Shown one piece after another: positions 1 to 8,390 of a stretch of 64,000 nt of DNA (its first letter is position 1; the number at the start of each line of letters is the position of its first letter). The notes under the pieces are model-generated. The model was not told the origin of the DNA. It made no database searches and saw only the letters and a list, made by a program, of their open reading frames with translations. Both the position numbers and the translations under genes were made by a program. This stretch comes from UBA8190 sp003453695 (GTDB lineage Bacteria; Actinomycetota; Acidimicrobiia; Acidimicrobiales; UBA8190): positions 1-64,000 of the forward strand of contig DAIRBY010000002.1 in NCBI GenBank assembly GCA_036796975.1, given 5' to 3'.

Positions 1-492
1 CCACCAGAAGGCGCTCTTGTCGACGGCCGACGGCACGCCCCGCCACACCACGGCGTGGCTGAGCCCGGCCTGGCTCAGCAGCTGGGGCATCTGGGCGATG
101 TGGCCGAACATGTCCGGCAGGTAGCCGACAGCCATGGCGCCCCCGAATGCCGAGGCGCGCAGCACGCCCAGCTGCAGGTCGCGCACCATGGTCTCGCCCG
201 TGGCCAGGAACTCGTCCATGAGGATGTACCAGGGGCCCATGGACAGCCGCCCCGATGCCGCCAGGGCCCGGAGGCGGGCCTCGTTCTCGGGGCGGACCTC
301 GAGGTAGTCGTCCACCACCGCCATCTGGCCGTCGAGAAGGAAGCGCCCATAGGACGGGTCGTCCTCGAGCAGCTCGAGGAGCCCGTCGACGGTTCGCACC
401 AGCATGAGCCGGAAGCTCTGGAACGGCTCGTACCACTCGCGGTCCCAGTGGGTGTGGGGGACGATGCTGACGCGCCGGCGGCTCACGGGCAT
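1..492 (-). CDS. Glycoside hydrolase family 38 alpha-mannosidase, N-terminal part
   Basis: This gene runs off the left edge; the first 164 residues are visible. The family hydrolyses alpha-mannosides with a zinc ion. Residues 13-17 read HTHWD, where His15 and Asp17 match the zinc ligands of GH38, and residues 124-131 read YLPDMFGH, where Asp127 matches the catalytic nucleophile. No signal peptide is visible, so the enzyme is probably cytoplasmic. The ATG at 492 is used here. A GTG at 486 is also possible, because a TANNNT box at 500-495 lies eight bases before it. The gene is divergent from cutA, with a 38-base gap. Substrate and operon partners lie outside the window. Confidence 0.9.
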   Translation of the reverse strand, partial: MPVSRRRVSIVPHTHWDREWYEPFQSFRLMLVRTVDGLLELLEDDPSYGRFLLDGQMAVVDDYLEVRPENEARLRALAASGRLSMGPWYILMDEFLATGETMVRDLQLGVLRASAFGGAMAVGYLPDMFGHIAQMPQLLSQAGLSHAVVWRGVPSAVDKSAFWW

Positions 493-530
493 GCAGGCTA
501 GGGGCCGGCCACCGCTAGCGTGGGCCGACC

Positions 531-857
531 GTGGCCGGGCATGTCCAGGTGCAGTTCACGGCGCCCACCGCCGAGGAGGCTGGCCGGCTCGGGCGCATGG
601 TGGTCGAAGCCCGTCTGGCGGCGTGCGCCCAGGTGTCGGGGCCGATCACCTCGACCTACTGGTGGGAGGGCGAGGTCACGAGCGCCTCAGAGTGGGTGTG
701 CACGCTCAAGACGACCTCCCGCCGTGTCCCCGAGCTGCTGGGCGCGCTGCGGGACGCCCACTCCTACGAGGTGCCCGAGCTCGTGGTCACCGAGATCACC
801 GACGGTGATCCGGACTACTTGCAGTGGCTGACAGCGGAGACGGCGTCGACCGACTGA
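531..857 (+). CDS. cutA: CutA1-family divalent cation tolerance protein
   Basis: This 108-residue protein has the length and pattern of CutA1, a small trimeric cytoplasmic protein linked to copper/divalent-cation tolerance and probably to signalling. Visible family features are the N-terminal strand followed by the EEAGRLGRMVVEARLAACAQ helix, the TYWWEGEV segment and the YEVPELVV strand near residues 80-90. The start is a GTG, with a TAGCGT box at 516-521 nine bases upstream. It is divergent from the alpha-mannosidase gene and is followed by a GYD-domain gene in the same direction. The biochemical role of CutA is uncertain in general, so only the family assignment is firm. Confidence 0.88.
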   Translation: MAGHVQVQFTAPTAEEAGRLGRMVVEARLAACAQVSGPITSTYWWEGEVTSASEWVCTLKTTSRRVPELLGALRDAHSYEVPELVVTEITDGDPDYLQWLTAETASTD

Positions 858-941
858 CTCCCGCTGTGGCAATCCCGGGCCGGGCCGGCGGCCTGCGCCC
901 CTGGTGGGCCGGTACGGCGGCACGCCGCCGGGCCGGTGGCC

Positions 942-947
942 TACCTT
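942..947 (+). promoter_or_regulatory. -10 box for leaderless transcription of the GYD gene
   Basis: TACCTT lies six bases before the ATG at 954. This is the TANNNT spacing expected when transcription starts on the first base of the start codon. It also favours 954 over the upstream GTG at 936. Confidence 0.6.
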
Positions 948-953
948 TCCCCC

Positions 954-1244
954 ATGTCGACCTACTTGATGCTGTCAACCCTCGGGCCCGACGGCATGGC
1001 CACCTTGCGCCAGCATCCCGAGCGGCTCATGGAGGTGAACGCCGAGGTCGAGGCCATGGGCGTGCGGGTGGTGGCGCAGTGGGCCCTCTTGGGGCCCTAC
1101 GACTTCGCCACCGTCCTGGAAGCCCAGGACGAGCACGCCGTGACCAGGGTGGCGGTCGCCCTGGGGGCGCGTGGCACGCTCAAGACGAGGACCATGACGG
1201 CGGTACCGATCGAAGAGTTCCTCGAGGCCCTGCGGGGCGGCTGA
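954..1244 (+). CDS. GYD domain protein
   Basis: This 96-residue protein starts MSTYLMLSTLGPDG and contains WALLGPYDFATVLEA, matching the small GYD family named for a Gly-Tyr-Asp motif (here GPYD). These proteins have a ferredoxin-like alpha/beta fold and no agreed function. An in-frame GTG at 936 would add six residues, but the TACCTT box at 942-947 and the better N-terminus favour 954. It stands downstream of cutA, and no operon partner is evident. Confidence 0.75.
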   Translation: MSTYLMLSTLGPDGMATLRQHPERLMEVNAEVEAMGVRVVAQWALLGPYDFATVLEAQDEHAVTRVAVALGARGTLKTRTMTAVPIEEFLEALRGG

Positions 1245-1291
1245 GGTGATCTGGGGGAGGACGACGGGATGGCCCGTCGGCTAGCAGCTGC

Positions 1292-1531
1292 TCAGTGCCA
1301 CCAGAAGTCCTGGCGGCGGCGTTGGGGCCGCACGTCCTGGTCGTCGAACACATCGGGGAGGACGGTGTCGTCCGAGAGCCTCCGCACCCGGTACCCCTGG
1401 TCCTCGACACGCTCGGCGACCTCGAAGCCCCGGCTCCAATCGCCGACGAACCGGCTGCGCACGTCGACAGGGGTGCCGGCGCGCAGAGCGTCGGCGGAGC
1501 GCTTCGAAGTCATGACCGTTGCGTCAGGCAT
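1292..1531 (-). CDS. Small hypothetical protein
   Basis: This predicted 79-residue protein begins MPDATVMTSKRSADAL and ends in RRRQDFWWH. It is acidic in the middle and has no membrane segment or recognised domain. The start is chosen for a strong Shine-Dalgarno (AGGAGGG) about ten bases upstream. It is divergent from the RNase HII gene and tail-to-tail with the GYD gene. Its strong ribosome site and ordinary amino-acid composition favour a real gene over a shadow frame. It may be lineage-specific; no function can be inferred. Confidence 0.55.
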   Translation of the reverse strand: MPDATVMTSKRSADALRAGTPVDVRSRFVGDWSRGFEVAERVEDQGYRVRRLSDDTVLPDVFDDQDVRPQRRRQDFWWH

Positions 1532-1651
1532 CTCCCATCCCTCCTCGGACCCCCTGGCCCCCCTGGGAGTACTGAGCGGTCCGTGCGGCAACCACCACAC
1601 CTCGGCCGGCGGTCCGCCACGGCAGGCGGTGACAGAGGGGGTGCGCCACCC

Positions 1652-2587
1652 ATGATGCGCCCATGGGGCGCACCGCTCAAGGGGTCGTCTGACAAATCTA
1701 CAGGACAGCGTCGCCGTCTTAGACAGCGCGTGGCCGAAGACCCGTTGCCGAGGCCGGCGGGCGAGACGGTTGCGCAGAGCAACGTCGTCGTGGGCCCCGC
1801 CGGGACGCCGTACGACGTCGGCGAGGAAGGCGGCGAGGCCCCGCCCTCGGGCGCGGCCGCCGCCGAGCCCGGCGCGTCACGCAACCCCCGTTCGGTGCCG
1901 GGGCCCCCGCCCCGGCTCGTGGACGAGCGCCGCCTGTGGCGCCAGGGCCATCACCTGGTGGCTGGTGTCGACGAGGTGGGCCGGGGTGCCTGGGCCGGCC
2001 CGCTCTCGGTCGGAGTGGCCGTGATGGAGTCGGCCGTCATGAAGGTGCGCAGCCGGCGCGTTCCCGCCGGCCTGCGGGACTCCAAGTTGCTCCCCGAAGA
2101 ACGGCGGGAAGCCATCTTCGAGCGGGTCGGCTCGTGGTGCGCGGCCTGGGCGGTCGGGCACTCGGATCCAGAGGAGTGCGACCGGCTGGGGATGACCGCC
2201 GCACTGCGCCTGGCCACCCGCCGTGCCTTCGCCGCCTTGCCCGAGGAGGCGCGGCCCGACGCCGTCGTCCTCGACGGCAACTTCGACTACGTGAGCCCGA
2301 CGGCGATGCCGACGCTGTTCGACGACGAGCCCCCGGTGTGCACCCCGGTGGTCCGCACCATGATCGGCGCCGATGCCCTCTGCGCCAGCGTGGCTGCTGC
2401 CTCGGTCCTGGCCAAGGTGACCCGCGACCGGGTGATGCGCGGCCTGGCCGAGTCGTTCCCTCCCTTCGACTTCGACCGGAACAAGGGCTACCCCTCACCC
2501 ACCCACAAGCGGGCCCTGTGCGGCTACGGGATGACCGCCATCCACCGCCGCAGCTGGGTCTTCGCCGAGCACCTTCCCTGGCGCTAG
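1652..2587 (+). CDS. rnhB: Ribonuclease HII
   Basis: RNase HII cuts the RNA strand of RNA-DNA hybrids and removes misincorporated ribonucleotides. Counting from this start, GVDEVGRG at residues 105-112 supplies the first catalytic pair Asp107-Glu108, LDGN places Asp208, and KVTRD ends at Asp259. The catalytic domain occupies about residues 95-311. The first 90 residues are Pro/Gly/Ala-rich and look disordered, so the true start is uncertain. The ATG at 1652 has a GA-rich site (AGAGGGGG) upstream, while a GTG at 1919 would give a typical 222-residue enzyme. The gene ends 11 bases from the convergent acyl-CoA dehydrogenase gene. Confidence 0.88.
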   Translation: MMRPWGAPLKGSSDKSTGQRRRLRQRVAEDPLPRPAGETVAQSNVVVGPAGTPYDVGEEGGEAPPSGAAAAEPGASRNPRSVPGPPPRLVDERRLWRQGHHLVAGVDEVGRGAWAGPLSVGVAVMESAVMKVRSRRVPAGLRDSKLLPEERREAIFERVGSWCAAWAVGHSDPEECDRLGMTAALRLATRRAFAALPEEARPDAVVLDGNFDYVSPTAMPTLFDDEPPVCTPVVRTMIGADALCASVAAASVLAKVTRDRVMRGLAESFPPFDFDRNKGYPSPTHKRALCGYGMTAIHRRSWVFAEHLPWR

Positions 2588-2598
2588 GCGAAGCCCCG

Positions 2599-3834
2599 CT
2601 ACTTGGTCGCCTTGGCCGGCGACGGCTCCTTCGGCAGCCCCAGCACCCGTTCACCGATGATGTTGTGGAGGATCTCGTCGGTGCCACCTGCCACCCGCAT
2701 ACCCGGGATGCCCAGGATGAACTGGCTCCAGGCGTAGGTGCCCCACTCACCTGAGTCCGCCACCAACTTCGGGCCGAGCACGGTGGTGAGGAGGTCTCCC
2801 ATCCGCCGCATGTTCATGGTGAGCGAGAGCTTGGCGATGGACATCTCCGGGCCGGGGAGCTGTCCGGCGGCGATCTTGGCCATAGATCGCAGGGTGGTGT
2901 ACGAGGCCACCTTGCCGTTGATGACGATGTCGGCCACCTGCTGGCGGACGAGCGGGTCGAGGTCCTTGCCCTGGTGGCGGACCAGGTCGATCAGGCGTTG
3001 CGTGCTCATGTTGCCGCTCGACGTCCCCGCCATCCCACCGCCGATGGCGGCACGCTCGTTCATGAGGGTGGTGAGCGCCACCGTCCAGCCGCCGTTCACG
3101 TCCCCGAGCCGGTGGCTGTCGGGGATGCGGACCTCGGTGAAGAACACCTCGTTGAACGACGCCCCACCGGTCAGCTGCCTGAGGGGTCGGATGTCGACTC
3201 CTGGCGCGTGCATGTCGACCACGAATCCGGTCAGGCCCTTGTGCTTGGGCGCATCGGGGTCGGTGCGGCACAGGATCTCGCCGATGTCCGAGAGATGGGC
3301 GCCCGACGTCCACACCTTCTGGCCCGTCACGACCCACTCGTCGCCGTCGCGCACGGCCTTCGTCTGCAGACTGGCGAGGTCGCTTCCCGCCGCCGGCTCG
3401 CTGAAGAGCTGACAGGCGACGATGTCGCCCCGCCACATCGAACGCAGGTAGCGCTCCTTCACCTCGTCGGTGGCGTGGGCCAGGATGGTGGGCGCCACCA
3501 TGCCCAGGCCGATGCCGTAGGCCGTCATGGCCGGCGCCGCGAACCGGGCTTCGGCTGCTTCGTAGGCCCGCTGGTGGTCGCGGCTGAGCCCGCGCCCCCC
3601 GTACTGCGCAGGTCCCGTCACCCATCCGAAGCCGGCGTCGAAGCGCTTCTGGGCCCAGGCTCTCGCCTTGGCCAGCTCCTCGAGCTCCTCTTCCAGGGTG
3701 CGCTCGGGCAGCAGGGTCACTTGGTCCGAGCCCTCCCCCCACCGCTGTTGCACCTCGACTCGCGGCTCGAGGTTGTGCTCCAAGAAGGCGAGTGCGTCCT
3801 TCTCGAAATCCGCTACCGAGATCTCGTCGACCAT
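2599..3834 (-). CDS. Acyl-CoA dehydrogenase
   Basis: This 411-residue FAD enzyme would introduce a double bond between C2 and C3 of an acyl-CoA. Family features are QLFSEPAAGSDLASLQT in the middle domain, VTGQKVWTSGAH, and the C-terminal GGTDEILHNIIGERVLGLP segment. The start at 3834 has a clear AGGAAAGG ribosome site. Substrate range cannot be read from the sequence. The N-terminal layout resembles the large actinobacterial group of acyl-CoA dehydrogenases that often act in sterol or branched-chain degradation. It is divergent from the transporter gene at 3937, and a second acyl-CoA dehydrogenase lies at 6973. Confidence 0.88.
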   Translation of the reverse strand: MVDEISVADFEKDALAFLEHNLEPRVEVQQRWGEGSDQVTLLPERTLEEELEELAKARAWAQKRFDAGFGWVTGPAQYGGRGLSRDHQRAYEAAEARFAAPAMTAYGIGLGMVAPTILAHATDEVKERYLRSMWRGDIVACQLFSEPAAGSDLASLQTKAVRDGDEWVVTGQKVWTSGAHLSDIGEILCRTDPDAPKHKGLTGFVVDMHAPGVDIRPLRQLTGGASFNEVFFTEVRIPDSHRLGDVNGGWTVALTTLMNERAAIGGGMAGTSSGNMSTQRLIDLVRHQGKDLDPLVRQQVADIVINGKVASYTTLRSMAKIAAGQLPGPEMSIAKLSLTMNMRRMGDLLTTVLGPKLVADSGEWGTYAWSQFILGIPGMRVAGGTDEILHNIIGERVLGLPKEPSPAKATK

Positions 3835-3936
3835 GTGGCCCTTTCCTCGCCGAAGCCCATCGGCTCGACCGCCGGGAGCGTACCGAGGCCCCGCAGAACA
3901 CCGCCAGGCAGGGGGCCATCGGCTAAAACGGTGGTG

Positions 3937-4857
3937 ATGGCCTATGTGCTGGCCGTCATGGCCGCGTTCTCCAACGCCATGACCACGATCCTCCAGCGGC
4001 TCGGCGTCGAGACGGCGCCCGCCGACACCACGCTCAAGTTCAGCCTCATCACATACGCCATGCGGCGCAAGGTGTGGCTCCTCGGCTTCCTGGTGCTCAT
4101 CGCCGGCTTCCTGCTCCAGTTCACCGCCCTGCACTTCGGGCGGCTCACCGACGTGCAGCCCATCCTCACGCTGGAGCTGCCCTTCCTGGTGGCCATCCTC
4201 GGCTTGTGGTTCCGCCACCCCCTGGGATGGCGCGAGTGGGCGGGATCGGTCACCGCCGCCGCCGGCCTGGCCACCTTCCTCTTCCTCGCCGCTCCCAGCG
4301 GCGGCAGCGAGCTCCCCGATCTGGCCGACTGGCTGTTCGTGTCGGGAGGCTGCGTGGTCGCCGGGGCCGCCGCCATCCTCCTCACCCGGATCGGGTCACC
4401 GGCGTGGAAAGCCGCCATGTTCGGCGTGTCGGCAGCCATCGCCTACGCCTTGTCCGCCGCCTTCATCAAGGAGATGAATCTCCAGATCCAACAGGGGTGG
4501 ACCACGGTGTTCGTGCACTGGGCCCCCTACGCGCTGGCCGCCGCCGGCTTGGCGGGCGTGTTCCTGTCCCAGAACGCCTTCCACGCCGGGCCGATCACGG
4601 CGTCGCAGTCCACGCTCGTGATCGTGGACCCGCTCGTGTCGATCGCCATCGGCATCTCGCTGTTCGGCGACCACCTCGCCACCGACGGGGTACGCGGGCC
4701 GGGAGAGGCCTTCGCCCTCCTCGTGCTGTTCGGTGGCGTCTTCTGGCTGGCCCGGTCGCCACTCGTGGCCAACGTGAAGTCGGAAGCCGACATGGAGCAG
4801 CACATGCTCTCGCGGCGGCGACGCAGCGAGCCGGCCGGCGCGGTGAGAGCGCCATGA
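3937..4857 (+). CDS. DMT-superfamily-like integral membrane protein
   Basis: This 306-residue protein has about nine or ten hydrophobic segments in the pattern of drug/metabolite transporters: a first helix AYVLAVMAAFSNAMTTILQR, then paired helices throughout, and a short basic cytoplasmic tail rich in Arg. Substrate is unknown. The ATG at 3937 is preceded in frame by GTG codons at 3931 and 3934, so the exact start is uncertain by two residues. Its stop overlaps the start of the next gene (ATGA at 4854-4857), so translation is probably coupled with the dehydrogenase below. Confidence 0.75.
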   Translation: MAYVLAVMAAFSNAMTTILQRLGVETAPADTTLKFSLITYAMRRKVWLLGFLVLIAGFLLQFTALHFGRLTDVQPILTLELPFLVAILGLWFRHPLGWREWAGSVTAAAGLATFLFLAAPSGGSELPDLADWLFVSGGCVVAGAAAILLTRIGSPAWKAAMFGVSAAIAYALSAAFIKEMNLQIQQGWTTVFVHWAPYALAAAGLAGVFLSQNAFHAGPITASQSTLVIVDPLVSIAIGISLFGDHLATDGVRGPGEAFALLVLFGGVFWLARSPLVANVKSEADMEQHMLSRRRRSEPAGAVRAP

Positions 4858-6158
4858 CGGCCGTGTCCCGCCATCCCGACGGAGACATGGGAGCGGCCAC
4901 GGAGGTGTCGAAGGACGGGTACGACCCCTGGGCCGCTGTGCTCCAGCGCATCGACGACGCCGCTGCCCTCGTGGGCCTCGATCCCGACGTCCACTGCATG
5001 CTGCGCATCCCCAAACGGGTGCTCGAGGTGTCCGTGCCGGTGCGGATGGACAGTGGCCACGTCGAGGTGTTCACGGGCTGGCGCATTCATCACGACACGA
5101 CCCGGGGCCCGGCCAAAGGCGGCATCCGCTTCCACTCGGGCACGACCGCCCGGGAAGTGGCGGCGCTGGCCGCCGACATGACGCTCAAGACGGCCGTGGT
5201 CGACATCCCCTTCGGCGGTGGCAAGGGCGGGGTGCGCTGTGACCCCCGCCCCCTGCCCCTGGCGGAGCTGGAACGGCTCCCCCGCCGCTACACCTTCGAG
5301 ATCTCCTCGCTCCTCGGGCCCGACACCGACATCCCGGCGCCCGATGTGAACACCGACGAGCGGGTCATGGCGTGGGTGCTCGACACCATCGACATGCTGC
5401 ACGGACGCTCGCTGCCGGGGACGGTCACGGGCAAGCCGCTCGCCGTCGGCGGGATGCGCCTGCACTCCGGCGCCACCGCCTCCGGGGTGGTGCGGTGCGT
5501 GCGGGCCGTGTTCGCGGGCCTGGACATGGAGCTGGCCAGGGCGCGGGTGGTGCTTCAGGGATTCGGCAAGGTCGGGGCGCCCCTCGCCTTCCTGCTGTGG
5601 TCGGCGGGGATGCGCGTGGTCGCCGTGGCCGACCTGGGGGGTGCCGTGTACAACCCGGGCGGCCTCGACATCGGGCTGTTGTCGGACCACGTGACGGCCA
5701 CCGGGACGGTGGCCGCCTTCGACGGCGGACAGCCCATCCCCTCCTCCGAGCTCTGGTCGGTCGAGGCGGAGCTCGCCGTGCCCGCCGCCCTCGAAGGGGC
5801 CATCGACACCGACGACGCCTCGAAGCTCACCGCCCGCGTGGTCGTGGAGGCCGCCAACGGCCCGACCACTCCCGCCGCCGACCGGCTCCTCGACGAGCGG
5901 GGCGTGACCGTGGTGCCCGACATCCTGGCCAACGCCGGTGGGGTGACGGCCTCCTACTTCGAGTGGGCGCAGAGCCGCCAGGGCTACGCCTGGGACGAGG
6001 ACCTCGTCGCCACGCGCCTCGGCCGGACCATCGACGACGCCTTCGCCGCGGTCTGGGCGAAGTCCGACACCCTGGGCGTCTCCATGCGACGGGCGGCCGG
6101 GGCACTGGCCGTCCAGCGCGTGGCCGAGGCCATCGCGGCGAGAGGCCTCTTTCCCTGA
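4854..6158 (+). CDS. Glu/Leu/Phe/Val dehydrogenase family protein
   Basis: This 434-residue protein matches NAD(P)-dependent glutamate-type amino acid dehydrogenases, which interconvert an amino acid and its 2-oxo acid plus ammonia. The substrate region reads GPAKGGIRFHSGTT, and the catalytic-lysine region reads FGGGKGGV. A Rossmann segment, VVLQGFGKVG, follows near residue 240, and the conserved NAGGVTASYFEW lies in the C-terminal part. It overlaps the transporter gene by four bases. Glutamate dehydrogenase is the most common function, but leucine or another branched substrate cannot be excluded. Confidence 0.88.
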   Translation: MTAVSRHPDGDMGAATEVSKDGYDPWAAVLQRIDDAAALVGLDPDVHCMLRIPKRVLEVSVPVRMDSGHVEVFTGWRIHHDTTRGPAKGGIRFHSGTTAREVAALAADMTLKTAVVDIPFGGGKGGVRCDPRPLPLAELERLPRRYTFEISSLLGPDTDIPAPDVNTDERVMAWVLDTIDMLHGRSLPGTVTGKPLAVGGMRLHSGATASGVVRCVRAVFAGLDMELARARVVLQGFGKVGAPLAFLLWSAGMRVVAVADLGGAVYNPGGLDIGLLSDHVTATGTVAAFDGGQPIPSSELWSVEAELAVPAALEGAIDTDDASKLTARVVVEAANGPTTPAADRLLDERGVTVVPDILANAGGVTASYFEWAQSRQGYAWDEDLVATRLGRTIDDAFAAVWAKSDTLGVSMRRAAGALAVQRVAEAIAARGLFP

Positions 6159-6230
6159 GCCTCTTCCTGGGCGTTTCCCTGGGCCCTGCGCTGGGCCGCC
6201 GTCCCTGGGCGCCGCTCGCTGACGGCCCGC
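6159..6230. other. Short convergent intergenic region with CCTGGGC repeats
   Basis: Between the dehydrogenase and the convergent metallo-hydrolase gene there are several imperfect copies of a CCTGGGC-type octamer. No clear terminator hairpin with a T tract is visible. Confidence 0.3.
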
Positions 6231-6839
6231 TCACCAGCCCCGGTCTATCCACTCCTGGAGATGGGGCCGTTCTGTCCCGATGGTGGTGTCGGCCCCGTGG
6301 CCGGGCAGCACCAGGGTGTCGGGGCCGAAGGCCGAGAAGATGCGCTCCTCGATGGAGTGGATGATGGTGGGGAAGTCACCGCCGGGGAACTTCGTCGCTC
6401 CGGGGCCACCGGGGAAGAGGGTGTCGCCCGAGAGCAGCACCGGCGTGCCTTCGACGGCGAAGCACATCGACCCCGGGGTGTGGCCCGGTGTGGCGATGGT
6501 GTGGATACGCAGGTCCCCGATCTCGATGACCGACTTGTCCTCGAGGATCTCGTCATAGGAGGGCAGCATCTCGGCGTCGGCGGCGGTCACGGCGACGCCG
6601 AAGCCGGCGTCGCGCACCGCCGGGACCGCTTGGATGTGGTCCCAGTGGCCGTGGGTCTCGATCACCTGCCTGACGCCGAGCTCCCGGCACAGTGCGAGGA
6701 GCTTCTCGTGCTCGTTGGCGGCGTCCACCAACACCGCCTCGCCGGTCGACCGGCACCGGACGACGAACACGTTGTTGTCGACGGGCCCCACCACGACGCG
6801 GTGGATCTCGACCAGGCTGTCCTCGTAGTGGAGGGGCAC
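6231..6839 (-). CDS. Metallo-beta-lactamase fold hydrolase, glyoxalase II-like
   Basis: This 202-residue protein carries the metal-binding motif THGHWDH near residues 63-69. It also has the later family elements ATPGHTPGS, LLSGDTLFPG and LPGHG, as in glyoxalase II-like and other thioester or lactone hydrolases of the MBL superfamily. It should bind two metal ions. Substrate is unknown. It is divergent from an acyl-CoA dehydrogenase gene, with a strong palindrome in the shared promoter region, which suggests common control and possibly a role in acyl-thioester metabolism. Confidence 0.85.
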   Translation of the reverse strand: MPLHYEDSLVEIHRVVVGPVDNNVFVVRCRSTGEAVLVDAANEHEKLLALCRELGVRQVIETHGHWDHIQAVPAVRDAGFGVAVTAADAEMLPSYDEILEDKSVIEIGDLRIHTIATPGHTPGSMCFAVEGTPVLLSGDTLFPGGPGATKFPGGDFPTIIHSIEERIFSAFGPDTLVLPGHGADTTIGTERPHLQEWIDRGW

Positions 6840-6851
6840 GGTGCCAGCTTA

Positions 6852-6867
6852 TTGACTAGCTGGTCAA
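6852..6867. promoter_or_regulatory. Palindromic operator between divergent genes
   Basis: TTGACTAGCTGGTCAA is an inverted repeat in which 14 of 16 positions are symmetric (arms TTGAC and GTCAA around AGCT). It lies 12 bases upstream of the metallo-hydrolase start and about 105 bases upstream of the acyl-CoA dehydrogenase start. The shape fits a TetR- or GntR-type repressor site, common upstream of actinobacterial fatty-acid genes. The regulator is not in the window. Confidence 0.55.
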
Positions 6868-6972
6868 CATCTCGTCGGGTCTGGTAGACAACCAACGAAG
6901 TCGCAGCTCGGCGGCGTCCGGACCTCCCGGAGCCTGTCCGGGCCACCTCCGGAGCGACAGGGGGAGACGACC

Positions 6973-8088
6973 ATGAACTTCGCCTTCAGCGAGGAGCAGG
7001 AGGAGCTGCGGCGCGCCGTGCGCCGGTTCCTCGAGGACAAGTCCCCCATGACCGAGGTGCGCCGGCTCATGGAGACCGAAGAGGGCTACGACCCGGCTGT
7101 GTGGGAGCAGATGGCCAACCAGCTGGGACTGCAGGCCATCACCATCCCCGAGGAGTACGGGGGCGCCGGCTTCGGCTACGTGGAGCTCATCGTGGTCCTC
7201 GAGGAGATGGGTGCGTCGCTGCTGGGCGCGCCCTACTTCTCCACCGTCGGCCTCGCTGCCAACTGTCTGCTGTCGTCAGGTGACGAGTCGGCGAAGAAGG
7301 ACTACCTGCCCGGCATCGCCGCGGGCGAGACCATCGCCACGCTCGCCCTCACCGAGGACAGCGGCCGTTGGGACCTGGACGGGGTCACCCTGCAGGCCAC
7401 GCCGGCGGGCGAGGGCTGGTCGCTCGACGGGCACAAGATGTTCGTCATCGACGGGCATACCGCCCAGTTGATCCTGGTGGCGGCCCGAACCGGTGCGGGC
7501 GTGAGCCTCTTCGCCGTGGACGGCGGCGCAACCGGGCTGACCCGCACGTCTCTCGCCACCATGGACCAGACGCGCAAGCAAGCCCGTCTCGAGTTCGCGT
7601 CCACGCCTGCCCGGCTCATCGGAGAGGACGGGGCCGCCGACGCCGTGCTCACCCGCACGCTCGACCTGGCTGCGGTGGCGCTCGCCGCCGAGCAGGTGGG
7701 TGGTGCCCAGCGCTGTCTCGACATGTCGGTGGACTACGCCAAGACCAGGATCCAGTTCGGCCGCCCCATCGGCTCGTTCCAGGCCATCAAGCACAAGTGC
7801 GCCGACATGCTCCTCGAAGTGGAGTCGGCCAAGTCGGCGGCGTACTACGCCGGCTGGGCCGCCGCCGAGGACTCCGAAGAGCTCCCCGTGGTGGCCAGCC
7901 TGGCCAAGTCCTACTGCTCGGAGGCGTACTTCCACGCCGCGGCCGAGAACATCCAGATCCACGGCGGCATCGGCTTCACGTGGGAGCACGACGCCCACCT
8001 CTACTTCAAGCGGGCGAAGTCCTCGGAGTTGCTCCTCGGCGACCCCACCTACCACCGCGAGCTGTTGGCCCAGCGCATCGGGATCTGA
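6973..8088 (+). CDS. Acyl-CoA dehydrogenase
   Basis: This 371-residue FAD-dependent acyl-CoA dehydrogenase starts MNFAFSEEQEELRRAVRRFL, a typical N-terminus of the family. Later elements are IPEEYGGAGFGYVE, ALTEDSGRWD in the flavin region, QFGRPIGSFQAIKHKCADM and IHGGIGFTWEHDAHLYFKRA. The last two are C-terminal helical-domain signatures of the FadE subgroup often found as one half of heteromeric sterol side-chain dehydrogenases. Its partner would then be another subunit, possibly encoded elsewhere. A GGGGGAGA ribosome site lies just upstream. It shares a promoter region with the metallo-hydrolase gene. Confidence 0.88.
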   Translation: MNFAFSEEQEELRRAVRRFLEDKSPMTEVRRLMETEEGYDPAVWEQMANQLGLQAITIPEEYGGAGFGYVELIVVLEEMGASLLGAPYFSTVGLAANCLLSSGDESAKKDYLPGIAAGETIATLALTEDSGRWDLDGVTLQATPAGEGWSLDGHKMFVIDGHTAQLILVAARTGAGVSLFAVDGGATGLTRTSLATMDQTRKQARLEFASTPARLIGEDGAADAVLTRTLDLAAVALAAEQVGGAQRCLDMSVDYAKTRIQFGRPIGSFQAIKHKCADMLLEVESAKSAAYYAGWAAAEDSEELPVVASLAKSYCSEAYFHAAAENIQIHGGIGFTWEHDAHLYFKRAKSSELLLGDPTYHRELLAQRIGI

Positions 8089-8129
8089 CCGGGCCCGGCC
8101 GCCAGTCCCAAGACCGGGCCGGCGAGAGG

Positions 8130-8135
8130 GATACT
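8130..8135 (+). promoter_or_regulatory. Probable -10 box for leaderless DUF1707 gene
   Basis: GATACT lies six bases before the GTG at 8142. It departs from TANNNT only at the first position, and the spacing equals that of the other leaderless starts here. Confidence 0.4.
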
Positions 8136-8141
8136 GGCCGG

Positions 8142-8387
8142 GTGGACGGGGGACCACGTGCCTCGGACGCCGAGCGTGAGAGCTTCGTCGCCGCCTTGCA
8201 GCGGCACTTCGCCGACGGGCGGCTCACGCCCGAGGAATTCGCAGAGCGGGTCGACCGGGTCCTCGCTGCCCGGTCGTTGAGCGAGCTGTACGCCCTCACC
8301 GCCGACCTGCCCGACCTTCCCGTCGTGGACGTTCCCCACCACGCCCTTCGCCCGTCCTCCCGGCGACGGCGCTGGCGCCGGGGTTAG
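8142..8387 (+). CDS. DUF1707 (SHOCT-like) small protein
   Basis: This 81-residue protein contains ASDAERESFVAALQRHF, then GRLTPEEFAERVDRVLAAR and SELYALTADLP, the full DUF1707 pattern. The domain is a short helical module, often at the N-terminus of small actinobacterial membrane proteins. Here the membrane part is absent and the protein ends in an Arg-rich tail. The GTG start fits a leaderless promoter. It sits three bases before the degenerate hydrolase gene, suggesting one operon. Function is unknown. Confidence 0.72.
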   Translation: MDGGPRASDAERESFVAALQRHFADGRLTPEEFAERVDRVLAARSLSELYALTADLPDLPVVDVPHHALRPSSRRRRWRRG

Positions 8388-8390
8388 TCC

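Noticed and set aside
2974..3936. N-terminal extension of the transporter frame
   Set aside because: It is antisense to the acyl-CoA dehydrogenase; the membrane protein begins at about 3937.
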